Assembly (NCBI RefSeq): GCF_008705135.1
Contig: NZ_CP023694.1
Coordinates: 6,615,001-6,679,000, forward strand
Direction: 5' to 3'
Length of the DNA stretch: 64,000 bases
Origin: Streptomyces coeruleorubidus
GTDB lineage: Bacteria > Actinomycetota > Actinomycetes > Streptomycetales > Streptomycetaceae
This document shows, in pieces, positions 1 through 7,487 of this stretch (positions are counted from its first letter, which is position 1; the number at the start of each line of letters is the position of its first letter). The notes beneath the pieces were generated by a model. The model was not told where the DNA came from, ran no database searches, and saw nothing but the letters and a program-made list of their open reading frames with translations. Both the position numbers and the translations under genes were made by a program.

Positions 1-983
1 TGAGCGCCGGTTCGTGGGGCACGGCCTTCGGCATGGTGCTCGCCGACGCCGGGTGCGAGGTCACCCTGTGGGGGCGCCGCCCTCAGGTCGTGGAGGCGAT
101 CAACTCCACCCGCACCAATCCCGACTACTTCCCGGGCGTCGAGCTCCCGGAGAACGTGCGGGCCACCACGGATCCCGCGGAAGCGGCCGCGGACGCGGAC
201 TTCACGGTCCTCTCGGTCCCCTCGCAGACCCTGCGCGGCAACCTCGCCGACTGGGCCCCGCTGCTGGCCCCCGGCACGGTCCTCGTGTCGCTGATGAAGG
301 GCGTCGAACTCGGCTCCGCGATGCGCATGAGCGAGGTCATCGACGACGTCGCCAAGGTCGGCCCGGACCGCATCGCCGTGGTCACCGGACCCAACCTGGC
401 CCGCGAGATCGCCGCGCGGATGCCGGCCGCCGCCGTGGTCGCCTGCACCGACGAGGCCGTCGCCCAGCGGCTCCAGGTCGCCTGCCACACGCCGTACTTC
501 CGCCCGTACACCAACACCGACGTCGTCGGCTGTGAACTCGGCGGCGCGGTCAAGAACGTCATCGGCCTGGCCGTCGGCATCGCGGACGGCATGGGGCTCG
601 GCGACAACGCCAAGGGCTCGCTCATCACCCGCGGCCTCGCCGAGACCACCCGGCTCGGCATCGCCCTCGGCGCCGACCCGCTGACCTTCTCCGGACTCGC
701 GGGCCTGGGCGACCTGGTGGCGACCTGTTCCTCGCCGCTGTCCCGCAACCACACCTTCGGCACCAACCTCGGCAAGGGCATGACGCTCCAGGAGACCATC
801 GCGGTCACCAAGCAGACCGCCGAGGGCGTCAAGTCCTGCGAATCGGTGCTGGATCTGGCCCGCCGGCACGGCGTCGACATGCCCATCACGGAGACGGTCG
901 TCGGCATCGTGCACGAGGGCAAGCCTCCGGTGGTGGCTCTCAAGGAGCTGATGTCGCGCAGCGCGAAGCCGGAACGACGCTGA
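1..983 (+). CDS. gpsA: glycerol-3-phosphate dehydrogenase [NAD(P)+], 5' truncated by window edge
   Basis: Reduces dihydroxyacetone phosphate to sn-glycerol 3-phosphate in the cytoplasm, the first step of phospholipid synthesis. The frame is open from the first base; the codons from position 3 read SAGSWGTAFG, the N-terminal Rossmann dinucleotide loop of GpsA, so only about 10-20 residues lie before the window. Later family segments are visible: VTGPNLARE, the catalytic-lysine region GGAVKNVIGLAVGI, and SRNHTFG in the substrate domain. The protein ends normally at 983, so about 326 of an expected ~336 residues are present. The ATG at 33 lies inside the NAD-binding motif and cannot be the true start. 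ddl follows 59 bases later with its own promoter-like sequence. Identity is secure. Confidence 0.95.
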   Translation, partial: SAGSWGTAFGMVLADAGCEVTLWGRRPQVVEAINSTRTNPDYFPGVELPENVRATTDPAEAAADADFTVLSVPSQTLRGNLADWAPLLAPGTVLVSLMKGVELGSAMRMSEVIDDVAKVGPDRIAVVTGPNLAREIAARMPAAAVVACTDEAVAQRLQVACHTPYFRPYTNTDVVGCELGGAVKNVIGLAVGIADGMGLGDNAKGSLITRGLAETTRLGIALGADPLTFSGLAGLGDLVATCSSPLSRNHTFGTNLGKGMTLQETIAVTKQTAEGVKSCESVLDLARRHGVDMPITETVVGIVHEGKPPVVALKELMSRSAKPERR

Positions 984-1027
984 GCGACGCGGGTCCGGGG
1001 GCGCTGTATCCCGGCCTTACCAACGGG

Positions 1028-1033
1028 TACTCT
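1028..1033 (+). promoter_or_regulatory. -10 element for a probably leaderless ddl transcript
   Basis: TACTCT lies nine bases before the ddl ATG, and the stretch between them has no Shine-Dalgarno sequence. That spacing would put the transcription start at or next to the start codon, a common arrangement in Streptomyces. No convincing -35 was seen. This is inference from spacing only. Confidence 0.4.
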
Positions 1034-1042
1034 CAACGCGAT

Positions 1043-2200
1043 ATGAGCACCGAGAACCTCCCCCAGAGCCCCGAGCAGCCGTCTCGTAAGCCGCGTGTGG
1101 CCGTCGTGTTCGGCGGGCGCAGCTCCGAACACGGGATCTCCGTGGTCACCGCCGGCGCCGTCCTCAAGGCCATCGACCGGACGAAGTACGACGTCCTGCC
1201 GATCGGCATCACCCAGGACGGCCGCTGGGCGCTCACGGCGGACGAACCGGAGCGGATGGCGATCATCGACCGGCGCCAGCCGAGCGTCGACCTGCTCGCC
1301 GAGTCCGGCGAGGGCGGAGTGATCCTCCCGGTCGACCCCGCCAGCCGCGAAGTCGTCTACAGCGAGCCGGGATCGGTCCCCAAGGCGCTCGGCGAGGTCG
1401 ACGTGGTCTTCCCGGTGCTGCACGGCCCCTACGGCGAGGACGGCACACTCCAGGGCCTCCTGGAGCTCTCCGGCGTCCCGTACGTGGGCTCGGGCGTGCT
1501 CGCCTCGGCCGTGGGCCAGGACAAGGAGTACATGAAGCGGGTGTTCACCTCGTTCGGGCTGAAGGTGGGCCCGTACCTGGTGATCCGGCCCCGTGAGTGG
1601 CAGCAGGACGAGCCGGCCGCCCGCAAGAAGATCGTCGACTTCGCCGGGGAGCACGGCTGGCCCCTGTTCGTGAAGCCCGCGCGCGCCGGTTCGTCGATCG
1701 GCATCACCAAGGTCGACGGCCTCTCCGGCCTCGACGAGGCGATCGCCGAGGCCCAGCGGCACGACCCGAAGATCCTCGTGGAGGCCGCGCTGCGCGGCCG
1801 CGAGATCGAGTGCGGCGTCCTGGAGTTCGAGGACGGCCCCCGGGCCTCCGCCCCCGCCGAGATCCCCTCGCCGGATGCGCACGCGTACTACGACTTCGAG
1901 GCCAAGTACATCGACTCCACGCCGGGGATCGTGCCGGCGCCCCTGACGCCCGAGGAGACGGCCGAGGTCCAGCGCCTGGCGGTCGACGCCTTCGAGGCGG
2001 CCTCCTGCGAGGGCCTGGTCCGCGCGGACTTCTTCCTCACCGAGGACGGCGAGTTCGTGATCAACGAGATCAACACGATGCCCGGCTTCACGCCCATCTC
2101 GATGTATCCGCAGATGTGGCAGGCGAGCGGAGTGAGCTACCCGGAGCTGGTGGACCGGCTGGTGCAGGCGGCGCTGCGCCGTTCAACAGGCCTTCGCTAG
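1043..2200 (+). CDS. ddl: D-alanine--D-alanine ligase
   Basis: ATP-grasp ligase that joins two D-alanines for the peptidoglycan pentapeptide. The 385-residue protein has the family hallmarks: VVFGGRSSEHGIS at the N-terminus, HGPYGEDGTLQGLLEL in the middle, KPARAGSSIGITKV in the ATP-binding loop, and FLTEDGEFVINEINTMPGFT with the metal-binding Glu/Asn residues at the C-terminus. Length is typical. No ribosome-binding site precedes the ATG, and a -10-like TACTCT sits nine bases upstream, so translation may be leaderless. It stands between gpsA and a convergent lipoprotein gene, with a hairpin terminator just after its stop. The active-site loop was not analysed for the Phe/Tyr difference that separates D-Ala from D-lactate ligases; the gene setting argues for the housekeeping enzyme. 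Confidence 0.96.
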   Translation: MSTENLPQSPEQPSRKPRVAVVFGGRSSEHGISVVTAGAVLKAIDRTKYDVLPIGITQDGRWALTADEPERMAIIDRRQPSVDLLAESGEGGVILPVDPASREVVYSEPGSVPKALGEVDVVFPVLHGPYGEDGTLQGLLELSGVPYVGSGVLASAVGQDKEYMKRVFTSFGLKVGPYLVIRPREWQQDEPAARKKIVDFAGEHGWPLFVKPARAGSSIGITKVDGLSGLDEAIAEAQRHDPKILVEAALRGREIECGVLEFEDGPRASAPAEIPSPDAHAYYDFEAKYIDSTPGIVPAPLTPEETAEVQRLAVDAFEAASCEGLVRADFFLTEDGEFVINEINTMPGFTPISMYPQMWQASGVSYPELVDRLVQAALRRSTGLR

Positions 2201-2248
2201 GAACAGTCTCAGGACGGCGTTCACAGCACGGCAGTCACATGACGGAGT

Positions 2249-2776
2249 TCAGGAGGCGATCCCCTCGGGGATCGCCTTCTTCACGGCCGAGGCCAGATCG
2301 ATCAGGACACCGGAGCTGTCCAGCCCTTCCGGCACCCCTACCTCGACATACGCCTCCCGGTTGGCGGTGGTGAACCGGTACGCCCCGTCGTCCTGCTTCT
2401 CCATCAGCCAGTCGACCCCGTTCACACCCCCGGCGACCGCATCCGGATCATGCCCGTCGGCCACCTTCGGATCGACCATCTTCGGCGGCTGAGGCACACC
2501 GCAGCGAAGTATGATCGCCGGGCTGCCCCAGCCCGCCGTCAGCGCCGACGCGGGCTCGGGATCCTCGCGACGCTCTCCATCCACCTTCGCGGGCAGTACC
2601 TTGTCCAGGTTCCGGCACAGTTCCGCGACCTTCGCGTCCGGACTGGGAACCGCCGCCGACGCGCTGTCGTCTGCTGAGGAGCAGCCCGCAGCAGTGATCA
2701 ACAGCGCGATAGCGGGCAGGCGGAGGAAAACGCGGAACACAGAGCGGTGCCGGTGACGGAAAGAGTTCACCGGCAC
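2249..2776 (-). CDS. DUF3515-family lipoprotein
   Basis: Small predicted membrane-anchored lipoprotein of unknown function, conserved in actinobacteria beside ddl and thiL. The 175-residue protein starts with an Arg/His-rich n-region, then a hydrophobic segment (PAIALLITAAGC) whose Cys at about residue 32 is a likely lipidation site. The rest is a compact extracytoplasmic domain with two further cysteines (ELCRNL, ILRCGVP) that could form a disulphide. The chosen start is GTG 2776; another GTG two codons in (2770) is possible. It converges on ddl and is followed downstream on its own strand by nothing in common operonic use. Family assignment is from remembered context and sequence style; no activity can be inferred. 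Confidence 0.8.
   Translation of the reverse strand: MPVNSFRHRHRSVFRVFLRLPAIALLITAAGCSSADDSASAAVPSPDAKVAELCRNLDKVLPAKVDGERREDPEPASALTAGWGSPAIILRCGVPQPPKMVDPKVADGHDPDAVAGGVNGVDWLMEKQDDGAYRFTTANREAYVEVGVPEGLDSSGVLIDLASAVKKAIPEGIAS
2254..2277. terminator. hairpin terminator after ddl, inside the tail of the convergent gene
   Basis: AGGCGATCCCC and GGGGATCGCCT form a perfect 11-bp stem with a two-base gap at the apex, followed on the + strand by TCTTC. It lies 54 bases past the ddl stop and within the last codons of the convergent DUF3515 gene, so the same DNA encodes protein on one strand and probably ends transcription on the other. Confidence 0.6.
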
Positions 2777-2790
2777 AGGGTAGACGGGGG

Positions 2791-3024
2791 CTACAGATGG
2801 ACGACCGGGCAGGTCAGGGTGCGGGTGATGCCGTCCACTTGCTGGACTTTGGCGACCACCATGCGTCCGAGGTCGTCGACGGTGTCGGCCTGGGCCCGCA
2901 CGATCACGTCGTAGGGTCCTGTGACGTCCTCGGCCTGGATGACTCCAGGAATCTTGCTGATCGTCTCGGCGACGGTCGACGCCTTGCCGACCTCCGTCTG
3001 GATCAGGATGTACGCCTGTACCAC
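2791..3024 (-). CDS. Lrp/AsnC ligand-binding (RAM) domain protein
   Basis: A 77-residue stand-alone RAM/ACT-like domain (SIP family), the small-molecule and oligomerisation half of Lrp/AsnC regulators without a DNA-binding domain. The sequence begins VVQAYILIQTEVGKA and contains GPYDVIVRAQA and DGITRTLTCPVV, typical of this fold. GTG at 3024 is preferred over upstream options because GGAGG precedes it by four to five bases and the protein then matches the usual 75-80 residues. Such proteins may bind amino acids or pair with full-length Lrp proteins; the ligand here is unknown. It lies between the DUF3515 gene on the same strand (15 bases apart, probably co-transcribed) and divergent thiL. Confidence 0.88.
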   Translation of the reverse strand: MVQAYILIQTEVGKASTVAETISKIPGVIQAEDVTGPYDVIVRAQADTVDDLGRMVVAKVQQVDGITRTLTCPVVHL

Positions 3025-3230
3025 GGAACCTCCAGGGCGGCCACGAGGATCATGTGGGGAAAAGGAACGCCACGGTATCGCGTCGCCGCTCGCCGCGGGG
3101 AGACCTGCGGGGACCGGGTCTTGCGCGCCGGGGTGCAGGTCCGGCAGAACTTGACGGTCACTTCGACCGTAGCGAGGACCGAGAGGCCTCGCGACCGGGC
3201 ACGGACAGGGACAGAAGGGGAGAAAGGGCA

Positions 3231-4196
3231 ATGAAGGGCACTGTTGGTGAGCTCGGTGAGTTCGGGCTCATCAGGGAGCTCACCTCCCGTCTGACCACCA
3301 CCCCGGCGGTCCGGGTCGGCCCCGGCGACGACGCCGCCGTGGTGGCCGCGCCCGACCGCAGGGTGGTGGCGAGCACGGACATCCTGGTGGAGGGCCGGCA
3401 CTTCCGCCGGGACTGGTCGACGGCCTACGACGTGGGCCGCAAGGCGGCGGCGCAGAACCTCGCCGACATCGCCGCCATGGGCGCCGTACCGACCGCGCTG
3501 CTGCTCGGCCTGGTCGTCCCGGCCGAGCTGCCGGTGACGTGGGCGAGCGAGCTGATGGACGGCCTGCGCGACGAATGCCAGGTGGCCGGTGCCGCCGTGG
3601 TCGGCGGTGACGTCGTACGCGGCGACTCGATCATGGTGTCGATCACCGCGCTCGGCGATCTGCGCAACCAGGAGCCGGTGACGCGGGCGGGCGCGCAGCC
3701 CGGCGACCTCGTCGCGGTGACCGGCTGGCTGGGCTGGTCGGCGGCCGGGTACGCGGTGCTGTCGCGCGGGTTCCGGTCGCCGCGCGCCTTCGTGGAGGCC
3801 CACCGGCGGCCCGAGCCGCCGTACCACGCGGGTCCGGCCGCCGCCGGGCTCGGGGCGACCGCGATGTGCGACGTGAGCGACGGGCTGATCGCCGACCTCG
3901 GGCACATCGCCGAGGCCAGCAAGGTCCGCATCGACATCCGCTCCGGGGCGATCGACATCCCCTCCCAGATGAACGACATCGGGCAGGCCGTCGGCGTCGA
4001 CCCCATGCAATGGGTGCTGACCGGGGGAGAGGACCACGCGATCGTGGCGACCTTCCCGCCGGACGTGAAGCTGCCCGCCCGCTGGAAGGTCATCGGCGAG
4101 GTCCTCAACCCGTCGGCGCTGCCCCAGGTGACGGTCGACGGGGCGCCGTGGACCAGCAAGGGCGGCTGGGACCACTTCGGGGACATGGACTCATGA
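3231..4196 (+). CDS. thiL: thiamine-monophosphate kinase
   Basis: Phosphorylates thiamine phosphate to thiamine diphosphate, the last step of cofactor synthesis. The 321-residue product belongs to the AIR synthase/ThiL fold: GELGEFGLI near the N-terminus, the metal- and ATP-binding GPGDDAAVV, the ILVEGRHF and ADIAAMGA segments, and CDVSDGLIADLGHIAE in the second half. ATG 3231 was chosen for its purine-rich GGGGAGAAAGG upstream and for family length; an in-frame start at 3054 would add an unrelated basic extension. Its stop overlaps the thiD start (ATGA), so the two thiamine genes are translationally coupled. Confidence 0.95.
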   Translation: MKGTVGELGEFGLIRELTSRLTTTPAVRVGPGDDAAVVAAPDRRVVASTDILVEGRHFRRDWSTAYDVGRKAAAQNLADIAAMGAVPTALLLGLVVPAELPVTWASELMDGLRDECQVAGAAVVGGDVVRGDSIMVSITALGDLRNQEPVTRAGAQPGDLVAVTGWLGWSAAGYAVLSRGFRSPRAFVEAHRRPEPPYHAGPAAAGLGATAMCDVSDGLIADLGHIAEASKVRIDIRSGAIDIPSQMNDIGQAVGVDPMQWVLTGGEDHAIVATFPPDVKLPARWKVIGEVLNPSALPQVTVDGAPWTSKGGWDHFGDMDS

Positions 4197-4984
4197 TTCC
4201 CAACGTCCTCACGGTGGCGGGCTCCGACTCGGGCGGCGGCGCCGGCATCCAGGCCGACCTGAAGACGATGCTCGCGCTCGGCGTGCACGGCATGAGCGTC
4301 CTCACGGCGGTGACCGCGCAGAACTCCCTCGGCGTGCAGGGGGCTTGGGAGCTGCCGGTGGAGGCGGTACGGGCCCAGTACCGCAGTGTCGTCGACGACA
4401 TCGGCGTCCAGGCGGTCAAGACCGGGATGCTGGCCTCCGCCGAACTCGTGGAGGCGGTGGCCGAGTTGATCGCGGCCACGGACGCCCCGGCGGTCGTCGA
4501 CCCGGTGGGCGTCTCCAAGCACGGCGACTCCCTGCTCGCCGCCTCGGCCCTGGACTCGGTCCGTACCAAGCTGCTGCCGGTGGCGACGGTCGCCACCCCG
4601 AACCTCGACGAGGTGGCCCAGCTGACGGGCGTGCGCGTCGAGTCGGAGGAGCAGCTGCGGCGGGCCGCGGCGGCCGTGCTCGGGTACGGGCCGCGGTGGG
4701 TGCTGATCAAGGGCGGCCACCTGTCCGGGGACGCCATGGACCTGCTCACCGACGGCTCCGAGGAGCACTGGCTGCGGGCGCCTCGCCACGACAACCGGCA
4801 CACCCACGGCACGGGCTGCACCCTCGCCTCCGCGATCGCGTCACAGCTGGCCAAGGGGCACTCGGTGCCGGAGGCGGTGGCGGCGGCCAAGGAGTACGTC
4901 ACCGGGGCGATCGCGGCCGGGTTCGCGCTCGGCGGGGGGATCGGGCCGGTTGATCACGGCTGGCGGTTCCGGGACGGTTCCTGA
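4193..4984 (+). CDS. thiD: hydroxymethylpyrimidine/phosphomethylpyrimidine kinase
   Basis: Ribokinase-fold enzyme that phosphorylates HMP and HMP-phosphate for the pyrimidine half of thiamine. The 263-residue protein starts MIPNVLTVAGSDSGGGAGIQ, has VKTGMLAS and DPVGVSKHGDSLL in the substrate region, and the catalytic/anion-hole motif THGTGCTLASAIAS near residue 205. The ATG overlaps the thiL stop by four bases. A 15-base sequence (CGGTTCCTGAGCATC) spanning the stop codon is repeated 20 bases later, outside the gene. A strong hairpin ends the unit before convergent rpmB. Confidence 0.95.
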   Translation: MIPNVLTVAGSDSGGGAGIQADLKTMLALGVHGMSVLTAVTAQNSLGVQGAWELPVEAVRAQYRSVVDDIGVQAVKTGMLASAELVEAVAELIAATDAPAVVDPVGVSKHGDSLLAASALDSVRTKLLPVATVATPNLDEVAQLTGVRVESEEQLRRAAAAVLGYGPRWVLIKGGHLSGDAMDLLTDGSEEHWLRAPRHDNRHTHGTGCTLASAIASQLAKGHSVPEAVAAAKEYVTGAIAAGFALGGGIGPVDHGWRFRDGS

Positions 4985-5032
4985 GCATCGGGGCCGGTTC
5001 CTGAGCATCAGGACAGTCTCAGGACATGGCAA

Positions 5033-5063
5033 AGAGCCGGTCCACCTGAGGTGGACCGGCTCT
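5033..5063. terminator. bidirectional hairpin terminator between thiD and rpmB
   Basis: The arms AGAGCCGGTCCACC and its complement form a 14-bp stem with a TGA loop, 49 bases past the thiD stop and 38 bases past the rpmB stop. It can end transcripts from both sides. It has no long T-run, as is usual in Streptomyces. Confidence 0.75.
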
Positions 5064-5100
5064 CTGAGCGAACCAGCAGTGGCCGCGCGCTAGCTGAGCG

Positions 5101-5286
5101 TCAGCGCGAGACCTTGCCGGCCTTGATGCACGAGGTGCAAGCGTTCACGCGCTTCGGCGTCCCGCCCACCACGGTACGCACACGCTGGATGTTCGGGTTC
5201 CAGCGACGGGGCGTACGGCGGTGCGAGTGCGAGATGTTGTTGCCGAAGCCCGGCCCCTTGCCGCAGACGTCGCAGTTGGCAGCCAC
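5101..5286 (-). CDS. rpmB: 50S ribosomal protein L28, zinc-binding (C+) form
   Basis: Component of the large ribosomal subunit. The 61-residue protein begins MAANCDVCGKGPGFGNNISH and ends with NACTSCIKAGKVSR; the two CxxC pairs mark the zinc-binding C+ form. Streptomycetes usually also have a zinc-free paralogue under Zur control, so this is probably the copy used when zinc is sufficient. It is transcribed away from the DAK2 gene; its leader carries a perfect 20-bp palindrome and a second hairpin (see separate entry). Confidence 0.97.
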   Translation of the reverse strand: MAANCDVCGKGPGFGNNISHSHRRTPRRWNPNIQRVRTVVGGTPKRVNACTSCIKAGKVSR

Positions 5287-5321
5287 GGGTCACTCCAAAG
5301 ACTTCAGATGCACTTACGGTT

Positions 5322-5396
5322 GATCCCGGCATGCCGGGATCCGGTTCAGAGGATCTGAGTGGCGCTGCCAGGGGAATGGCCCGATTCGGATCGGGC
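5322..5396 (-). promoter_or_regulatory. structured rpmB leader: 20-bp palindrome and second hairpin
   Basis: GATCCCGGCATGCCGGGATC at 5322-5341 is a perfect palindrome 36-55 bases before the rpmB start. A second stem (GCCCGAT / ATCGGGC, loop TCGG) lies at 5379-5396. A -10-like TATGCT on the minus strand at 5411-5406 would place both in the rpmB leader RNA. They could serve autogenous control or bind a regulator shared with the divergent DAK2 gene; neither is shown. Confidence 0.5.
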
Positions 5397-5534
5397 AACC
5401 GGAGCAGCATACAACGACTGCGCCCGTGCAATGAAACTACCATGGTCGGCCGGGGACCTCTCCCGGCCCACTTCCGGTGGACACCGCCCCGCGGTCTACG
5501 CTGCGTGCCACGTCCAGCAGCTCAAGGAGGCGCA

Positions 5535-7463
5535 GTGGCGCAGGTGCCGCAGACATTCCTCGATGCTCTCGCGGTGCGCACCTGGTGCGGTCTCGCACTC
5601 GAGACGCTGGGGCGGGCGCGTGAGGAGATCGACGCGATCAACGTCTATCCCGTCGCGGACGGGGACACCGGCACGAATCTGTATCTGACCGTGGAGTCAG
5701 CCGTGGCGGCGGTCGAGGCCGTGTTCGCGGGGCATGCGGCGCGGTCGGGCCCCGAGGGGCCGACGCTGGCCGACACCGCCCGGGCGATGGCGCACGGGGC
5801 GCTCATCGGGGCCCGTGGGAACTCCGGGACGATCCTCGCCCAGCTATTGCGCGGCATGTCCCAGGTGCTGGCCGAGGGCGGCACCGCGCAGGCCGGCGGC
5901 GAGAGCGCGCACGCCGACGGCCGGGGCCTGCGGCTGGCCCTGCGGCACGCGGCCGACTCCGCCCGGCAGGCCGTGGCCCACCCCGTCGAGGGCACGGTCC
6001 TCACGGTCGCCTCGGCCGCTGCCGACGCGGCCTGCGGTGCCGAGGGCGACTGCGGGACGGTGGCCTGGGCGGCCTATGAGGGAGCGCGCGCGGCGCTGGC
6101 CGCGACGCCGTGCCAGCTGCCCGTCCTGGAGCGCGCCGGGGTGGTCGACGCCGGCGGACGGGGGCTGGTGGCGGTGCTCGGGGCGCTGGTGGAGACGTTC
6201 ACGGGGGAGCGGCCGCGGGAGGCGGCCGCGACGGTGACGGCGGGTGCGCTGCGGGTGGGCGCGGGGTCGAGGAGCGCGGTGGTGTCCGAGACCGGGGGGC
6301 CCGGAGCCCTGGCGGCTGGGAGCGCTGGGGGCCCTGGGGGACCGCACGCGCGCGTGGTGCCCGGTCAAGCGGACGGTTCGGCGTCGGGTGTGCCCGCAGG
6401 GCCGGCCGGGGACGCGCAGGGCTTGTACACGGACGAGCGGGGCCCGCACGCGCGCGTGGAAGCCGCCGAAGAGCTCGCTCCGGCCGTCGGCGCCCCGCGC
6501 GGGGAGTGTGCCGACGGTGCCGCAGCGGCCGACGTGGACGGCCCCGCCTTCGAGGTGATCTACCTGCTGGAGGCCGAGGACACGGCCGTGGAGCGGCTGC
6601 GTGAGCGGCTCGACGCGCTCGGGGACTCGCTCGTCGTGGTCGGCGGCGACGGGCTGTGGAACGTCCATGTCCATGTCGACGACGCGGGCGCCGCCGTCGA
6701 GGCCGGTATCGAGGCCGGGCGGCCCTACCGGATCCGGATCACCCACTTCGGCGCAGGGGACGTGCACACCACCGGCGCCGAGCGGCCTCCCCGCGAGCGC
6801 GCCCAGCGTGCCGTCGTGGCCGTGGTGCCCGGCGAGGGCCTGGCCGGGCTGTACACCGAGGCCGGCGCGACCACCGTGCTCGCACGCCCCGGGGAGCCAC
6901 CGGCGAGCGGCGAGCTCGTGCACGCCGTGCGGCGGGCCCACGCGCGCGAGGTCGTGCTGCTGCCCAACGACGCCGAGCTGCGCCACACCGCCGCCGCGGC
7001 GGCCGAGCAGGCCCGTACCGAGGGCATCCGCGTGGCCCTCATCCCGACCCGCTCGGCGGTCCAGGGCATCGCGGCGCTGGCCGTGCACGAGCCGGAACGC
7101 CGCTTCGACGAGGACGTGGTGTCGATGACCTCGGCGGCCGGCGCGACCCGCTACGCCGAGGTCACCGTCGCCGAACGCCAGGCCTGGACGATGGCCGGCA
7201 TCTGCCAGGCCGGCGACGTACTCGGGCTGATCGACGGCGACGTGGCCGTGATCGGCTCGGACGTCACGGCCACCGCCGAAACCGTCCTGGACCGCATGCT
7301 CGCGGCCGGGGGCGAGATGGTCACCCTGGTGCTCGGCGACGAGGCTCCCGGCACCATCGCCGAGCACCTGGAGGGCCGGGTCCGCGAGGGGTACCTCGCC
7401 GTGGACACGGTCGTGTACCGGGGCGGGCGGCAGGGGGCCGTGCTGCTCATCGGCGTGGAGTAG
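5535..7463 (+). CDS. DAK2-domain kinase, FakA/YloV family
   Basis: The N-terminal ~200 residues are a DAK2 (DhaL-like) nucleotide-binding domain with the metal-binding ADGDTGTNL at residues 41-49 and GARGNSGTILAQLLRG near 95. FakA proteins of this type phosphorylate fatty acids held by a DegV-like FakB partner; whether this protein does so here is inference, and no fakB is nearby. After an alanine/glycine-rich linker (about residues 225-330) comes a C-terminal region with EVIYLLEAED, VHVHVDDAG and VVAVVPGEGL, typical of YloV. GTG 5535 follows AAGGAGG with seven bases of spacing. Length is 642 residues, slightly long because of the linker, which contains two copies of a 12-bp palindrome. recG normally follows in Streptomyces; here the TPR-HSP90 pair intervenes. 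Confidence 0.9.
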   Translation: MAQVPQTFLDALAVRTWCGLALETLGRAREEIDAINVYPVADGDTGTNLYLTVESAVAAVEAVFAGHAARSGPEGPTLADTARAMAHGALIGARGNSGTILAQLLRGMSQVLAEGGTAQAGGESAHADGRGLRLALRHAADSARQAVAHPVEGTVLTVASAAADAACGAEGDCGTVAWAAYEGARAALAATPCQLPVLERAGVVDAGGRGLVAVLGALVETFTGERPREAAATVTAGALRVGAGSRSAVVSETGGPGALAAGSAGGPGGPHARVVPGQADGSASGVPAGPAGDAQGLYTDERGPHARVEAAEELAPAVGAPRGECADGAAAADVDGPAFEVIYLLEAEDTAVERLRERLDALGDSLVVVGGDGLWNVHVHVDDAGAAVEAGIEAGRPYRIRITHFGAGDVHTTGAERPPRERAQRAVVAVVPGEGLAGLYTEAGATTVLARPGEPPASGELVHAVRRAHAREVVLLPNDAELRHTAAAAAEQARTEGIRVALIPTRSAVQGIAALAVHEPERRFDEDVVSMTSAAGATRYAEVTVAERQAWTMAGICQAGDVLGLIDGDVAVIGSDVTATAETVLDRMLAAGGEMVTLVLGDEAPGTIAEHLEGRVREGYLAVDTVVYRGGRQGAVLLIGVE

Positions 7464-7487
7464 GCGGAGCCACTCCTGCTCGTACGC

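Noticed and set aside
125..1882. Long open frame on the minus strand across gpsA and ddl
   Set aside because: It is antisense to two clear genes, has Arg/Ala/Gly-rich composition and no recognisable domain. High-GC genomes give such frames by chance.
3054..3230. N-terminal extension of thiL from 3054
   Set aside because: The extension is Arg/Gly-rich and unrelated to ThiL. A good ribosome-binding site precedes ATG 3231.
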